A DNA stretch of 64,000 nt, from assembly GCA_026936325.1 (NCBI GenBank), contig JAPTHN010000001.1, positions 134,517,138 through 134,581,137 of the forward strand, given 5' to 3'. A program made the translations under genes and the position numbers. Below the pieces are notes generated by a model that made no database searches, was not told where the DNA came from, and was given only the letters and a program-made list of their open reading frames with translations. This document shows positions 1 to 63,664 of this stretch, one piece after another. Positions within the stretch are counted from its first letter, which is position 1. Every line of letters starts with the position of its first letter. The stretch comes from Platynereis dumerilii. Its lineage: Eukaryota > Annelida > Polychaeta > Phyllodocida > Nereididae.

Positions 1-2295
1 TATATTACATTAAATTTGCATTGGGTTGTATGATTTTTGTCGATTTCCACACATGGTTACTGTGGAGCTTTTTCATTATTTAGGATTTGGTTACTGTTAG
101 GAATTGCATTATTGTATCATAGTTGATAGTTGTTTTATGCTATGAAAAAAATTATGTTCTAAGTTAATGACATAAAATCTGTACTTCTAAAATCTCTACT
201 ACTTCTAAAATCTCTACAAAGTCTGTTTTACAATTTTTACCATAGGCCTTAAATTGAAAACATTAAAGTTGGACTTTGCTTGTCATATATCTATACTATG
301 TAGCCAAAACAGACTTGTAAGATTTTTCTCGATACCATGTTTTGTTTACATATTAGTTTACAGTTAAGTTGATGTTATTATTTAAGATTTGTTATGTTTT
401 ACTCCAATCATGCTGGCGTGAAAAGTTTGGACTAGTACTGTGATAATGAATATTATACAACATGTTAAACCTGTCATTCTGGTACTGCTAAAAGCTACTG
501 AGAACTTTTGAAAATTAATGAAATTGTTTACAAACCACACTCATAAAATCCATCTATTCATAATGCTTACAATATTATAATATCTTGTTGACTTAAAGAA
601 ATATATTCTTTTTAAATGAACTTTGCAAAAGTATATATATTATCATGTTGATCAACATCTCATGATGTATTGTCTGGTAGTAATTGTTCGAATATGTGAT
701 ATCCTGAGCTGATCGTTTGTAAATAATTAGCAGTTTAGGATTGATAATGTATTCTTGAGATGTTTGTATGCTACTGGTTACAACCGCTCGTGATGTCAGA
801 AAGTACAAAGTGCTTAGGCCTGTAAAATGATTAAGGAATAGAATTGGTTGTTTCTGAATGTGTTTCTTCAGATTTTAAAGTTGTTGTTTTCAAGTTTACT
901 CATACGACGATTAGTACCTCCTATGTACATGCATGTGTTTCAAGTAAGATGATCAATGGCGAAGTTTAAATAAGAACATTAAAAACAATTGTTTAGCTCT
1001 GAAACATTAGTAAGATGTACTAGAACATCAGAATCTCAAGAATCTGGTGAACAAGAAGACGCTTTTGGAGGTGGACCCGCAGTTGACTCAAATAAGTGGA
1101 CAAGTGAGTCAGCTTTCCAAGTTGTCAGTGGATGTCCACCTCAAGTCTGGGTTGAGCAAACGTTAGTCAGGCTGTTATGGTATAACTCTCCCAATTTTCA
1201 TCTTACAGAAGCACTTGGTCTCATTTTAAACAACTTGAAGAGCAAAATGTATGTATCTATAACCTTGTTAAGGACATTTGTAATTATCCCCCATGCTATG
1301 CTATGGGGATTTTACTTTTAGTCTCCATCACATGAGCTCACGTGGCATCCATCAAATATCTCAAACACCACTCAATGCACAATGCTCATTCTTTCCCAAC
1401 ATTCAAAGACCCCCCTAAACTTGTCAAATGTTACCATAAATCAATAAATATCATAACCATTTCCACAGCCCAAATACTTTTTTCAGATGGGTTGTTGTTG
1501 CTTCTGGCCTGCAGCCATGGTTATTTTGAAAAGCAGAAAAAACACTAGGTGTCTCCACATCCTAATATGCACAATTGTGCCCCTGATGGAAATATTTGGC
1601 ATAACTAAAATTGACATTCTGATGGGTATAAGTAGATGTGTAGGGCATGGGGGATATGGAGGCAGTATACCTGCTCTTGTTTGTAAAGTTAATGCAACAT
1701 ACTCCCTGACAATATAATACAGTGATGCAGAGCTCTACATCTTTTCCAAGTGAAAAATAAGCTACATTTCTAAAGTTTTAATATTTACTATTTCAGATTA
1801 TTTCACAATAATGCATTGCATTGGAACGATGCGTATTTAATTCTGTATATGTTATGCTCCCCATGCAATGTCTAGATTCGCCCCTGCAAAGGGGCACTAT
1901 GAAATTTTGAGAGGTAGTTAAAGTGGATTCAAGTCAAGTCTGAGTTGAACAACTTAGCTGACTGATCAGGTGGAGTTTCGGCCACACAAGTCAATAGTTA
2001 AAAGTCTGACTGACTTTGGGTTCCACTTTCCAGATTAACTGAAGCTACACTCTAGACCCGATGACAAAAAAGTTCTTGCTAAGTATCTCTTAAAATTGCT
2101 TTTTCAAAACACAACAAAGAATTTGAAGTATCATTATCAGAAACAGCCTTTTCTCAAAGTTTGCTATTTGAATTTCTGTATAAGAAACAAGTCTTGTATT
2201 TATAGGAATGTTTGAGTGAGGTTTGTTGAATGATTATCCACAGATGAAAACTGCCTGAAATCACATGTATTCATGATATATTCTCATCATTTATT
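1..2295. other. 3' flanking DNA, no gene recognised
   Basis: AT-rich sequence. A 110-codon open frame at 989-1321 (+) has no family I recognise and no splice context I can support. Around 1865-1895 a short stretch, TCTAGATTCGCCCCTGC, resembles the end of the small CAGTGGC/CAGGGGC-type repeats seen at 36709-36857. No tRNA, tandem array or conserved coding block was seen. Confidence 0.5.
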
Positions 2296-2712
2296 GTAAT
2301 TTTTACAAATAAATCACATGTTACAAAAACGTGGGTAGTTTAATTTTGAATGAATCTTTAAAATGAAAAAATTCTGAATTTTTGAGGAAATCTGTTTTAA
2401 TATCTTTTGGTTGCTTATAAGCTCTTGAAGAATGGAACTTTTCTGGTCTTACCTTATATATATGGCATTCTTAGTTTCTATGATTTTCACCAGAGGACGT
2501 TGGTTGTCGGTGCTTCTGTGCAAAACTTTCTTCATCTGAATTTCTTCGTGTCCTAGAATTGCAATGGTAGCAATGGGATGCCTTGCTCAGTTACTTGCAT
2601 TGTGTCTTTAGACAAGGATCGTCTAAGGCCTATGCCTGCCCTATGGCTGTAGCCTCTGTGACATGCTATTGGATCTTAATATTCTATCAATATGGATTTT
2701 TGTCTGATTTAT
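2296..2712 (+). repeat. Left direct repeat flanking the CTGCAG block
   Basis: About 417 bp that recurs at 4964-5312 in the same orientation. Shared segments include ATTTTCACCAGAGGACGTT, TTGCAATGGTAGCAATGGGA and GTGTCTTTAGACAAGGA. A further partial copy follows at about 2715-3030, interrupted by a small inverted-repeat element. Family unknown. Confidence 0.8.
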
Positions 2713-2747
2713 TCTTGCATTACAAGTGTCTTTAGACAAGTAGAATG

Positions 2748-2902
2748 CAGTGGCAGATCCAGACAGGGATGACTAGGGAGGGCCCGGTCGTGTTTCGACA
2801 TTCGCGGGCCCACATTGTACATTTTCTTCAAAATGGTACTTATATCTCGGCGTTCGGGGGGGGGGGTGCCCAACCCCCCTAGCCCCACTGGATCCGCCAC
2901 TG
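2748..2902. mobile_element. Small inverted-terminal-repeat element (MITE)
   Basis: A 155-bp insert with imperfect terminal inverted repeats CAGTGGCAGATCCAG and CTGGATCCGCCACTG. It contains a run of ten Gs and has no coding capacity. CAGTGGC ends of this kind are found on many hAT-like non-autonomous elements, but no matching 8-bp target duplication is visible, so the superfamily is a guess. It sits inside a partial copy of the 2296-2712 repeat. Confidence 0.6.
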
Positions 2903-3134
2903 AACTGGCTAAGGCCTGCGGTTGTAGCCTCTGTCTCATGCTGTTCTATGTTCTTTCTTTTTGTACAGTTGTTTAGGTTACTTTTTACTCCCTCAGTTGC
3001 TGATGGACTGCTCCGTTGTTTCATTAGGTTCTTTCTCAGTTTTATAGTATGCCAGTGGTAATTATGCCTTTACTGCCTATATTTCTTACATGCCTCCAGA
3101 CGCCAGTGGCCAAGTACATTTAAATTTCTTCCTG

Positions 3135-4860
3135 CATCTGCAGAATTCTGCACAAAATTCTGCAGTTCTGCAAGAAGTTGCAGAATTCTACAGTCCTACA
3201 ATTTTGGTCCTCTGACTGCAGCATTTCTGAAATTTTTCAGCAGCAAAATCTGTAATTCTGTATGAGTTATGCAGCTTGGGAAGTTGGGAGGTTTTATACT
3301 GCAGAATTCTGTAGGAAGCTCAAGAATTTCATGCTTGTCTGTCCCAGCAGCGTTTCTGAAAAGTTTCTGCAGCAGAATCTGCAGGAGTTATGCAACTTGG
3401 GAGGTTGTATGCACTCATAAGGAACCTGCAGAAATTTCTTCAATTCTGCAGCTCCCTGCGGGATTTTTGAAGTTCTGTTACTTCGTCCAGCTTATAGCAA
3501 TGCATCTGCAAAGTTCAGACCTCTTTGACAAGGTCTTGCCGCTACCCAAGAAACGTTGGTTTGGGGGTGGGGTGGGGGGGGCGGGGGTGGGAGGTAGTTT
3601 TGGTGCTCATCTGTTCCAGCAGCATTTCTGAAAAGTTTCTGCAGCGGAATCTGTAGTTCTGCAGGAGTTATGCAGCTTGGGTTTTATGCACTTCTGCAGC
3701 TAGCTGCAGAACTGCGGTAAGGTGCAGAATATCACAAATTCTGCAGCTGCCTGCAGAATTTCACCAGTTCTGCAGTGCCTGCAGCATACTGCAGTATCTT
3801 AAAAATTCTGCAGGAAGCTGCAGAATTCTGCAGTTCTGCACTCCCTGCAGGATTTTTGAAGCTCTGTTGCTTCATCCAGCTTATTGCAATGACATCTGCA
3901 AAGCTCAGACCTCTTTGACAAGGGTATTGCCACTACCTATAGGAAACATTGGTTTGGGGGGGAGGTTAGCGGTTTGGGGGTCGGATTGGGGGGGGGGTCA
4001 AGGGTTTTGGTACTCGTCGGTCCCAGCAGCGTTTTTTAAAAGTTTCTGCAGCAGAATATGTAATTCTTATTCTGTAGGAGTTCTGCAGCTTGGGAGGTTT
4101 TATGTACTTCTGCAGTAGCTGCAGAATTCTGTAGGAAGGTGCAGTATATCACAACTTCTGCAGTCACCTGCAGAATTTCACCAATCTTGCAGCTTCCTGC
4201 AGAATTTTTAAAGAAACTGCAGAATTCAGCAGACAATTTGTGAACTTTGCAGGCAGCTGCAGAATTTGTGAATTCTGCAGCTTCTCATAGAATTCTGCAG
4301 CCAGCTGCAAATCCTGCAGGCTGCTGCAGAAGTGCATAAAACCTCCCAAGCTAGATAACTCCTACAGAATTACAGATTTTGTTGCAGAAATTTTTTCAGA
4401 AATGCTGCAGTGACAGAGGAGCACCAAAACCCCCGACCCCTCTGCTGACACCCAAAATGCTACACCCCATAACCAACTTTTCCTCGGTAGCGGCAAGATA
4501 CCTGTCAAAGAGATCTGAGCTTGGCAGATGCATTGCAAATAAGCTGAAAGAAGCAACAGAGGTTCCGAAATCCTGCAGAGAGCTGCAGAACTGCAGAATT
4601 CTGCAACTTCCTGCAGAATATTTCGGAAACTGTGGTATTCTGCAGGCAACTGCAGCATTTGTGAAATTCTGCAGCTTCTTACAGAATTCTGCAGGCAGCT
4701 GCAGAAGTGCATAAAACTCCCAAGCTGCATAACTCCTTCAGAATTACAGATTTTTCTGCAGAAACTTTTCAGAAATGCTGCAGTGACCGAGGAGCACCAA
4801 AACCTCCTCAGAAATCCTGCAGGGAGCTGTAGTACTGCAGAATTCTGCAGCGTCATGTAA
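3135..4860. repeat. CTGCAG-rich palindromic repeat block
   Basis: About 1.7 kb dominated by CTGCAG and GAATTC words (for example GCAGAATTCTGCAG). The phrase GCAGCTTGGGAGGTTTTATG runs forward in the left half (for example 3269, 4087) and as its reverse complement in the right half (4330-4345, 4700-4725). The block is therefore a large diverged inverted repeat built of short tandem units. Open frames here (for example 4362-4964) are by-products of the repetition. Confidence 0.8.
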
Positions 4861-4963
4861 TTTCTTGCGATAAGTCTTAAGGTTCTCCAGATCAGTGTTG
4901 CTATCACCAAGAACATTGAATTAAAATTTAAATCACACGTTTTCATAGAACAAATGTATGCCA

Positions 4964-5312
4964 TTTACCAAATTTTAACAAATAAATCACATGATACTAA
5001 GTAAGGGTGAAGTTTTGAGGAAATCTTTTTCACTATCTATTGGTTGCTTGAAGAATGGGACTTTTCTGGTCTTGCCTTATGGTTTCTGTGATTTTCACCA
5101 GAGGACGTTAGTTGTCAATGCTTCTGTGCAAAAACTTCTTCATTCTAAATTTCTTGTCCTGGAATTGCAATGGTAGCAATGGGATGCCTGGCTCAGTTAC
5201 TTGCATTGTGTCTTTAGACAAGGAGCGTCTAAGGTCACCTGCCCTATGGATGTAGCCTCTGTTTCATGCTATTGGACCTTCTATCACTAAGGGTTTTTGT
5301 CGGATCTGTTCT
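4964..5312 (+). repeat. Right direct repeat flanking the CTGCAG block
   Basis: Same family and orientation as 2296-2712, shorter by small deletions. The pair brackets the CTGCAG block, so 2296-5312 may be one composite repeat or a tandem copy pair. Confidence 0.8.
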
Positions 5313-8300
5313 TTAAGTTTCTTTTATAATAGCACCCCAAGTTGCTGAGGGAGTGTTCACAAGTTTTGTAGCATACAAAAAGATAAGACAATTCAATGTT
5401 AAATACTCTAAATTACTTCTGACTCAGACTCAGTTCTGAGGTCTATTATACGCATGGTTTTGAAATCGGAACCTTGTGTTTCATACCAAAGCTATCCACA
5501 AGATTTAGTGGCAAATCAGCAACATGCATTTGAGCTATAAATTCCTATTCACCCAAATAGTAAAATACACTTGGAGCTACTAAGATATATATAATTTGAC
5601 AAGTTTTAAAGTTTCTGTAAATAAACTGTTCGCGACAAGTGACAAGTCAATGGCGCCTTTGCTTATTAAGCTCTTCGGAGTCCAGACCAATGTTGTTATT
5701 ATTTTATACAACGGTCCAAGCAAAGACCAAGCATCAGAGGGCACTGACTTAAAGCAGTGACACAAACTTGACTGATACACATTTTCTTAATGTCCATTCA
5801 AAGTACAACCGAAACCAATGCAAATATATAACTCATCATTAATCCTTGATGAAACTTTTGGACTAACACTAGTATTAGCTTTTTTGCAAAAATTTAAACA
5901 TAATTAAAACAGAATCATATGATTTAACTATGTCATTTGTTTATTGCAGACTATAGACATAACATTATATGCAAATACTCATTTGTGTGCATTGCAAGAT
6001 ATCTGTGATTCTGTGTGTACTCTGAGCTTCACAGATTCATTCAACAAACATTAAATGCAGGCATTCACTGAACTACACATAACAATTACAAATGGAATTT
6101 ACAAATTTTTAGGGCAAATCACTCCTCCTAAAAAATTCAGACCATGGTTGACAATGCAATGACTAGCAACAGGACAACATCACAAACAAACAAGCAAAAA
6201 ATGGAATAAATGTAAGTCATGATTTTAAATACAATTAATTGGTCATGGAATAAATTGCAATCAGTTGGAATAAATGGAATGTTATGTATGTGCTCCTGTA
6301 AAAGAAATAATTTATAAAATATAAAATAGATTTTCTACAAAAATCTTTCCTTATGAGATCACTCAATATAAATAATATGTGTATGGCTCATAAATGTATA
6401 CATATGAATAAATATTATAAATAATAGGATAAATATTAATCCATATCAATAAATATTAAATTAATGTAACAGTGCGTTCATATAAATAACATCTAAGTAT
6501 CAAGACAAAGAAAAGACACAAATTGACCATAAATTACAAAAAATAACATATATGTATAACATGACATGTTTCAATAAATAAACATGATAAATAATATCAA
6601 TAAATAATTGTAATAAATAATACAATAAATTAAATTATGGCTTTCATTAATTCACACAACATGTAATAAATAGAATGCTGGAACTGTGAAACATAATACA
6701 CATTTTCTCTATGCAAATGGGCACCTTGATGAAATCATAACTGCCTGCAAGTTATTAATTACAAATTATTAATTGCAGACAAAAATACAATTGAAATATT
6801 CATGACAGATGGGACAAATATATGACATCACAATCACACTTAATCGCCAAATGCAGTCATTACAGCTAGGCTGACTAGAAATACCTTACAAAGAATTCTA
6901 CTGTCATTGAATTTCATCCAATAACTTTAATTACATATTTTTATGTAGTCTCTATGTCAATTTTCATTGTAATTTTTCTTTTGTCAATTTTTTCTTTATG
7001 ATTTCTTGATTGACAAGCTTTTTTGTTCACCAAAATCTTCTACGTTTAGAAAGATTAAGGAGACTTTAATCAAACGGATTACAAAATTATAGTTAACAAT
7101 ATGTATGTGGTTTTCAGTACATATCCAGAATAATTAAAAGTCATGGTAATTTTGCACAACAAGATATTGTTACAAGTAATAAGCATTTATAGCAGGAATT
7201 AATATGACTAATCACTGCCATATATATGCAACTTTCCAATTTCATGACAAATATGTACATATTTATATGCATTCTTGGCTATTCAAATGCTCTGGTTAAT
7301 TATCATGACACGTATTATCATGAACATCATGATTATGGGAAAAGCCAGCCTTTCAAAGTTCAAAACAGTAAATACAAGATTTACAAGTAAGTTTTTCGCA
7401 TTGAACTCAACAACAAAACACATACTACAAGGATTCAAGATTGTGATTGAAAAAGATTGACTACAATTAAAACTACATGTATGAGCAAGTCAGTAGATGT
7501 AAACCAAATGCTGGCATTCATAATTTATAATGGGCTTCCAAATAATGATTCAATACCATATATTTAAAGGAGGCCATTTTAATTGACTATATACAATTTG
7601 AAATTCTCTCCAGTATAAATCGTCCACCGAATTGATAAATGTTTAATCTTCGAGTGATGCTGCCAGCACTTAAGCCTAAAACAAGTCTTATTACTTATAT
7701 CACCACATTGATATATATAATTATCCACATATACCTTCATTGTTAAGCTTATAAATGCCTCTGGTAATTCTCTCTGATATGGCTCCCACCATATATATGT
7801 AAGGAGACAATTACAAAAAAGACGCCTTGGTGAGAGATAATATAATGTGAAAAACAATCGCGGATTGTCTTTTCGCTAAGTAATCATGAGATTACAAAAG
7901 AAGATCATGAAATAAGATTACAAAGTAACGACATTCGTCATAAAATAGCAGACGTAAATTATTCGACGACGACTCCTGCTCACAAGACTAGATGTAAATG
8001 AAAAACTGAGATTATTGCAAACCTCCCGGGATTATTCGAAACAGACAAGAAGAGAGCCGCCAAAACTTCTAACAACTCCTTTCTGACCCAAGTCAAAATA
8101 ATCTCATCAATATTCATGAGCGGCCATTATTTGCATAATCATGCATTACAAAATTCTTCTGATGGCCATCAAAAACATAGTAGGCGTGACAAAAACATAA
8201 TTGATATGGAAAGATAATTCCATTCCTGAAATCGCAACTTTTGAGAATTCAAAATTAGTTGAAAAATATTCAACATTAATGGCGTTTGTTTCGCGTCCTC

Positions 8301-8594
8301 CACCAGCTTGTTTGAAATATTACCAGTAAAACGCGTTAATTAAAACGGAACAATGTCACGGATTAATCTTGACTTTTTTTTTCTCAATTTTTTTTCCCCT
8401 TGAATATTGTTTTGTTTTACAATTTGTACGATAAGGGCAATGAGCAGAAATGAGGCGATGAACACAAGTTGCCGATAAACAGGAGCGACGTTGCCCACGA
8501 GCGAGCAACGTTGCCAACGAACCACAACATTGCCAATGAGACGAGATTATGTCGAGATTATGTTGAGATTTTGTCGAGATATCGTGAGATAAGG
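5313..8594. other. AT-rich DNA downstream of the MYT1-family stop codon, possible 3' UTR
   Basis: No coding sequence recognised. About 6230-6660 is dense in ATAAATA words, giving many AATAAA on the plus strand, the wrong strand for the host transcript. On the minus strand the first clear AATAAA I found downstream of the stop lies near 5939, which would imply a 3' UTR of about 2.65 kb. This is possible for a neural gene but untested. Confidence 0.4.
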
Positions 8595-59959
<51,365 letters not shown>

Positions 59960-60240
59960 CATGTATCCAACTGTTTATGGCCACCAATGACCTCACAACA
60001 GACCATATCCATTGCAACGAAATGAACTGTCAATATTTTCATTGAATTGTAATTTGTGATCTCATTCATGTGTGCTGTGACTCAGAAGGTGACTTGTTCT
60101 GATAGCATTGAAAGTATAGATTATGATCTCACAAACTGTGTATAAGTAATACAGAAAAACATGGCACGAATGGGGATATGACCTCACAAGGAACATGCCA
60201 GTGCAATTCTGTAAGCACTTGTAATTCATCAGCTGTAACC
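59960..60240. repeat. TGACCTCACAA repeat, copy 1
   Basis: Contains CAATGACCTCACAACAGACC, TATCCATTGCAACGAAATGA, GGTGACTTGTTCTGATAGC and ATATGACCTCACAAGGAACA, all repeated in the same order at 60415-60670. Confidence 0.85.
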
Positions 60241-60414
60241 TACTTTATTTCTTTATGGTAAATCTTACAGTTAATATAATGAGAATGTTTAGTTTTTTAT
60301 AGTCAATTACATTTGTGGAGAATCTGATTAGTTTCCTGCGAGCTGACAGGGACTCAAAGTGCACCGCGGACGTCCTTGCAGTCGATGAATGACGAGTACT
60401 TACATTTCAAAGTT

Positions 60415-60670
60415 CTGCTTGTGGACATCAATGACCTCACAACAGGCCCTCTATCCATTGCATTGAGATGAACTGTTAACTCGTCATTGAGTAACTTGTG
60501 ACATCACTGATACTCAGTTGGTGACTTGTTTTGAGAGCATTGAGAGTATACAATATGACCTCACAAATTGGTTGTGAGTCATGGAGAATGACATGGTATG
60601 TCGATAAGAGGGATATGACCTCACAAGGAACATTTCAGTCCAATTGTGTACGTACTTGACATTCATCAAC
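60415..60670. repeat. TGACCTCACAA repeat, copy 2
   Basis: Direct repeat of 59960-60240, about 440 bp downstream of it, with many substitutions and small indels. A weaker relative lies at 36960-37140. Confidence 0.85.
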
Positions 60671-61474
60671 TGTAAATAGACTTTTGAGATGCGATATCGC
60701 AGTCAAAACTTGAATATCAAAGATCTTTAGGATTGAAAGCTAAAGACTGTAGAGTTCACAGTGCACTGTTGTAAATTGCACATCACCTTGTTTACAATTT
60801 TTAGAGATTACAATTACAGCAAAGATTTACAGTGTGGGGGTCTTTAAGACTAAGCAAATGATACACTGAGCATTTCAGGTCTGTGCAGGCACACTGAGAC
60901 ATTCAAAGAAAGTCTCACGAAACGAGAAAAGGGAAAAAGAAAACAAAAGATCAGAAAATAAAGGAAAGAAAGAAATATAAATGAAATGATCACACAGCCT
61001 AATTGCCTTTCTCCCACTCCATTGTGTCAAACAAAAGTTGGATTTACTTTCTCAAAGACAAGCAGGAAAAATACATAGAGACAGAAGTTTACTTTAAGTT
61101 TCAATATCTTTCAGCTAACTTTAGTTTGACTTGAACAAGAAAGAGCAAAACAATTTTTTCATTTCTGCCTTTTCTTGATATTGTCACAACTCACAAGAAA
61201 GTAAGTTAGTTCCAAACTTTATTCTAACTAGAATCGCAAGCGATGATAATATGACCGCCGGCGCTGCTGGACGCCTTTTGCTGATCAAGTGCAATCAAGT
61301 GTGACTGTGTCGATCCATAAAAGATGAATAACAATTTGTGTTTTGAGTGCAGCTTGTTTGGACCTGGCTTAAAAAAGCTCAGTCGTATAATAATAATAAT
61401 AAATAGATATATATTCGTTGTTGTCCATGGCGCAGTGGGGCCTCTATTTGACGGGGGGTTTATTCGAGGGGCGT
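60671..61474. other. Upstream intron or flank, nothing recognised
   Basis: A/G-rich stretch at about 60900-60985. No supported gene. Confidence 0.4.
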
Positions 61475-62095
61475 ATATGTGTACATCCATTGTGCATGCC
61501 TGTGTACGGCCATCGTCAAGTGTACGCCCATCTGTAGCTCGTCTGGCATGCCCATCTGTGTGTTCACGCCAATTTGTGTGTACACACCCATCTGTGTACG
61601 CACCCATTTGCGTGGGCATGTCCACCTGAATGCCTATCTGTGTGGGCACGCCCACCTGTACACCCATCTATGTGTACGCCCACCTGTAGGCCTATGCCCA
61701 TCTCTTGAGTGTATGCCCATCTGTGTTGGTACCCTCATCTGTGAGTGCATGCCTTCTTAGTGTGCACGCCCCCCTTTACACCTAGCTGGGAGTACGACCG
61801 TCTGTGTGAGTATGCCAATTTGTGTGTGCACAGCCACCTTCGTGTGCACGCCCATTGATATGGCCATCTGTGTGCGCATGCCCATATGTACAGCCATCTG
61901 CATGTATACGCCCATATCAGCACGCCCGTCAGTGTGTGTAAGCCCATCTGTGCGTGCACGCCCATCTGTGTGTGCATGCCCATTTGTATGTGCATGGCCA
62001 TCTGTATGCCCATCCCAGTGTGGATGCCCATGTGTGTGTGGACGCCCATGTGTGTCTGCAGGGCCACCTGTGTGTACACACACATCTGTCAGTGC
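61475..62095. repeat. Degenerate GCCCATCTGTGTG repeat
   Basis: About 25 diverged units of roughly 24 bp containing CACGCCCATCTGTGTGTGC. The open frames on both strands with Cys-Pro-Ile or His-Thr-Asp-Gly patterns come from this repetition. Confidence 0.85.
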
Positions 62096-62305
62096 AGGCC
62101 CACAAAGCAGTGCTGTGATGTGGTCTGTAATGCAGTGCAGTTATGCAGTGCAAAAAAGCACTGTTGAAATACAGTGCAGTAATGAAGTGTTGTGCTGCAG
62201 TGCTGTAATGCATTGCAGTAATGAGGTTCTGTGATGCAGTGCAGTAACACAGAGCTGCAATGCAGACTGCAGTGTTGTAATGCAAGGCAGTGATGCAGTG
62301 CAGTT
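62096..62305. repeat. Degenerate TGCAGTGCAGTAATG repeat
   Basis: About a dozen short units built on ATGCAGTGCAGTAATG, bridging the two larger arrays. Confidence 0.85.
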
Positions 62306-63664
62306 ATGTGTCCACGGGGGCATGGCCCCGTGTCCGCGGGGGCATGTCCCCGTGTCCGCGGGGGCATGTCCCCATGTCCGCGGGGGCATGTTCCCGGGGG
62401 CATGTCCCCATGTCCCCCGGGCATGTCCCCAGGGGTATGTCCCCATGTCCCTGGGGGCATGTCCCCGCGGGCATGTCCCCATGTCCTCGGGGGTATGTCC
62501 CAATGGCCCCGAGGTATGTCCCCGGGGGTATGCCCCCATGTCCCTGGGGGTATGTCCCCATGGCCCCGGGGTATGCCCCCATGTCCCCATGTCCCCGGGG
62601 TATGTCCCCATGTCCCGGGGGTATGTCCCCATGTCCCCGGGGGTATGTCCCCATGTATGTCCGCGGGGGCATGCCCCCATGTCCGCGGGGGCATGCCCCC
62701 ATGTCACCGGGGGCATGTCCCCATGTCCCCGGGGGCATGTCCCCATGTCCCCGGGGGCATGTCCCCATGTCCCCGGGGAGCATGACCCCATGTCCCCTGG
62801 GGCATGTCCCCATGTCCCCGGGGGCATGTCCCCATGGCCCCGGGGGCATGTCCCCATGTCCCCGGGGGCATGTCCCCATGACCCCGGGGGCATGTCCCCA
62901 TGTCCCCGGGGGCATGTCCCCATGTCCCCGGGGGCATGTCCCCATGTCCGCGGGGGCATGTCCCCATGTCCGCGGGGGCATGTCCCCATGTCCGCGGGGG
63001 CATGTCCCCATGTCCGCGGGGGCATGTCCCCATGTCCGCGGGGGCATGTCCCCATGTCCCCGGGGGCATGTCCCCATGTCCCCGGGGGCATGTCCCCATG
63101 TCCCCGGGGGGCATGACCCCATGTCCCCTGGGGCATGTCCCCATGTCCCCTGGGGCATGTCCCCATGTCCCCGGGGGCATGTCCCCATTGCCCCGGGGGC
63201 ATGTCCCCATGTCCCCGGGGGCATGTCCCCATGTCCGCGGGGGCATGTCCCCATGTCCGCGGGGGCATGTCCCCATGTCCGCGGGGGCATGTCCCCATGT
63301 CCGCGGGGGCATGTCCCCATGTCCGCGGGGGCATGTCCCCATGTCCGCGGGGGCATGTCCCCATGTCCGCGGGGGCATGTCCCCATGTCCGCGGGGGCAT
63401 GTCCCCATGTCCGCGGGGGCATGTCCCCATGTCCCCGGGGGCATGTCCCCATGTCCGCGGGGGCATGTCCCCATGTCCCCGGGGGCCATGTCCCCATGTC
63501 CCCGGGGGCATGTCCCCGGGGGCATGTCTCCATGTCCCCGGGGGCATGTCCCCATGTCCCCGGGGGCATGTCCCCATGTCCCAGGGGGCATGTCCCCATG
63601 TCCCCATGTCCGGGGGGGCATGTCCCCATGTCCGCGGGGGTATGTCCCCATGTCCGCAGGGGGT
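62306..63664. repeat. 22-bp GC-rich minisatellite, about 60 copies
   Basis: Consensus GGGGGCATGTCCCCATGTCC plus CC or GC. Most variation is at CCCC versus CCGC, occurring in runs (for example CCGC blocks at about 62945-63050 and 63235-63420). The unit lacks stop codons and is not a multiple of three, so each strand reads as the same 22-residue repeat in all frames. Very G+C-rich in an AT-rich window. Confidence 0.97.

Noticed and set aside
4362-4964. 200-codon minus-strand frame
   Set aside because: Built from repeated CTGCAG units; the protein repeats the same short words and has no domain.
60360-60410. Possible upstream MYT1-family exon near a GTAAGT on the minus strand
   Set aside because: Sequence before the donor does not encode acidic or finger residues and lacks a matching acceptor in phase.
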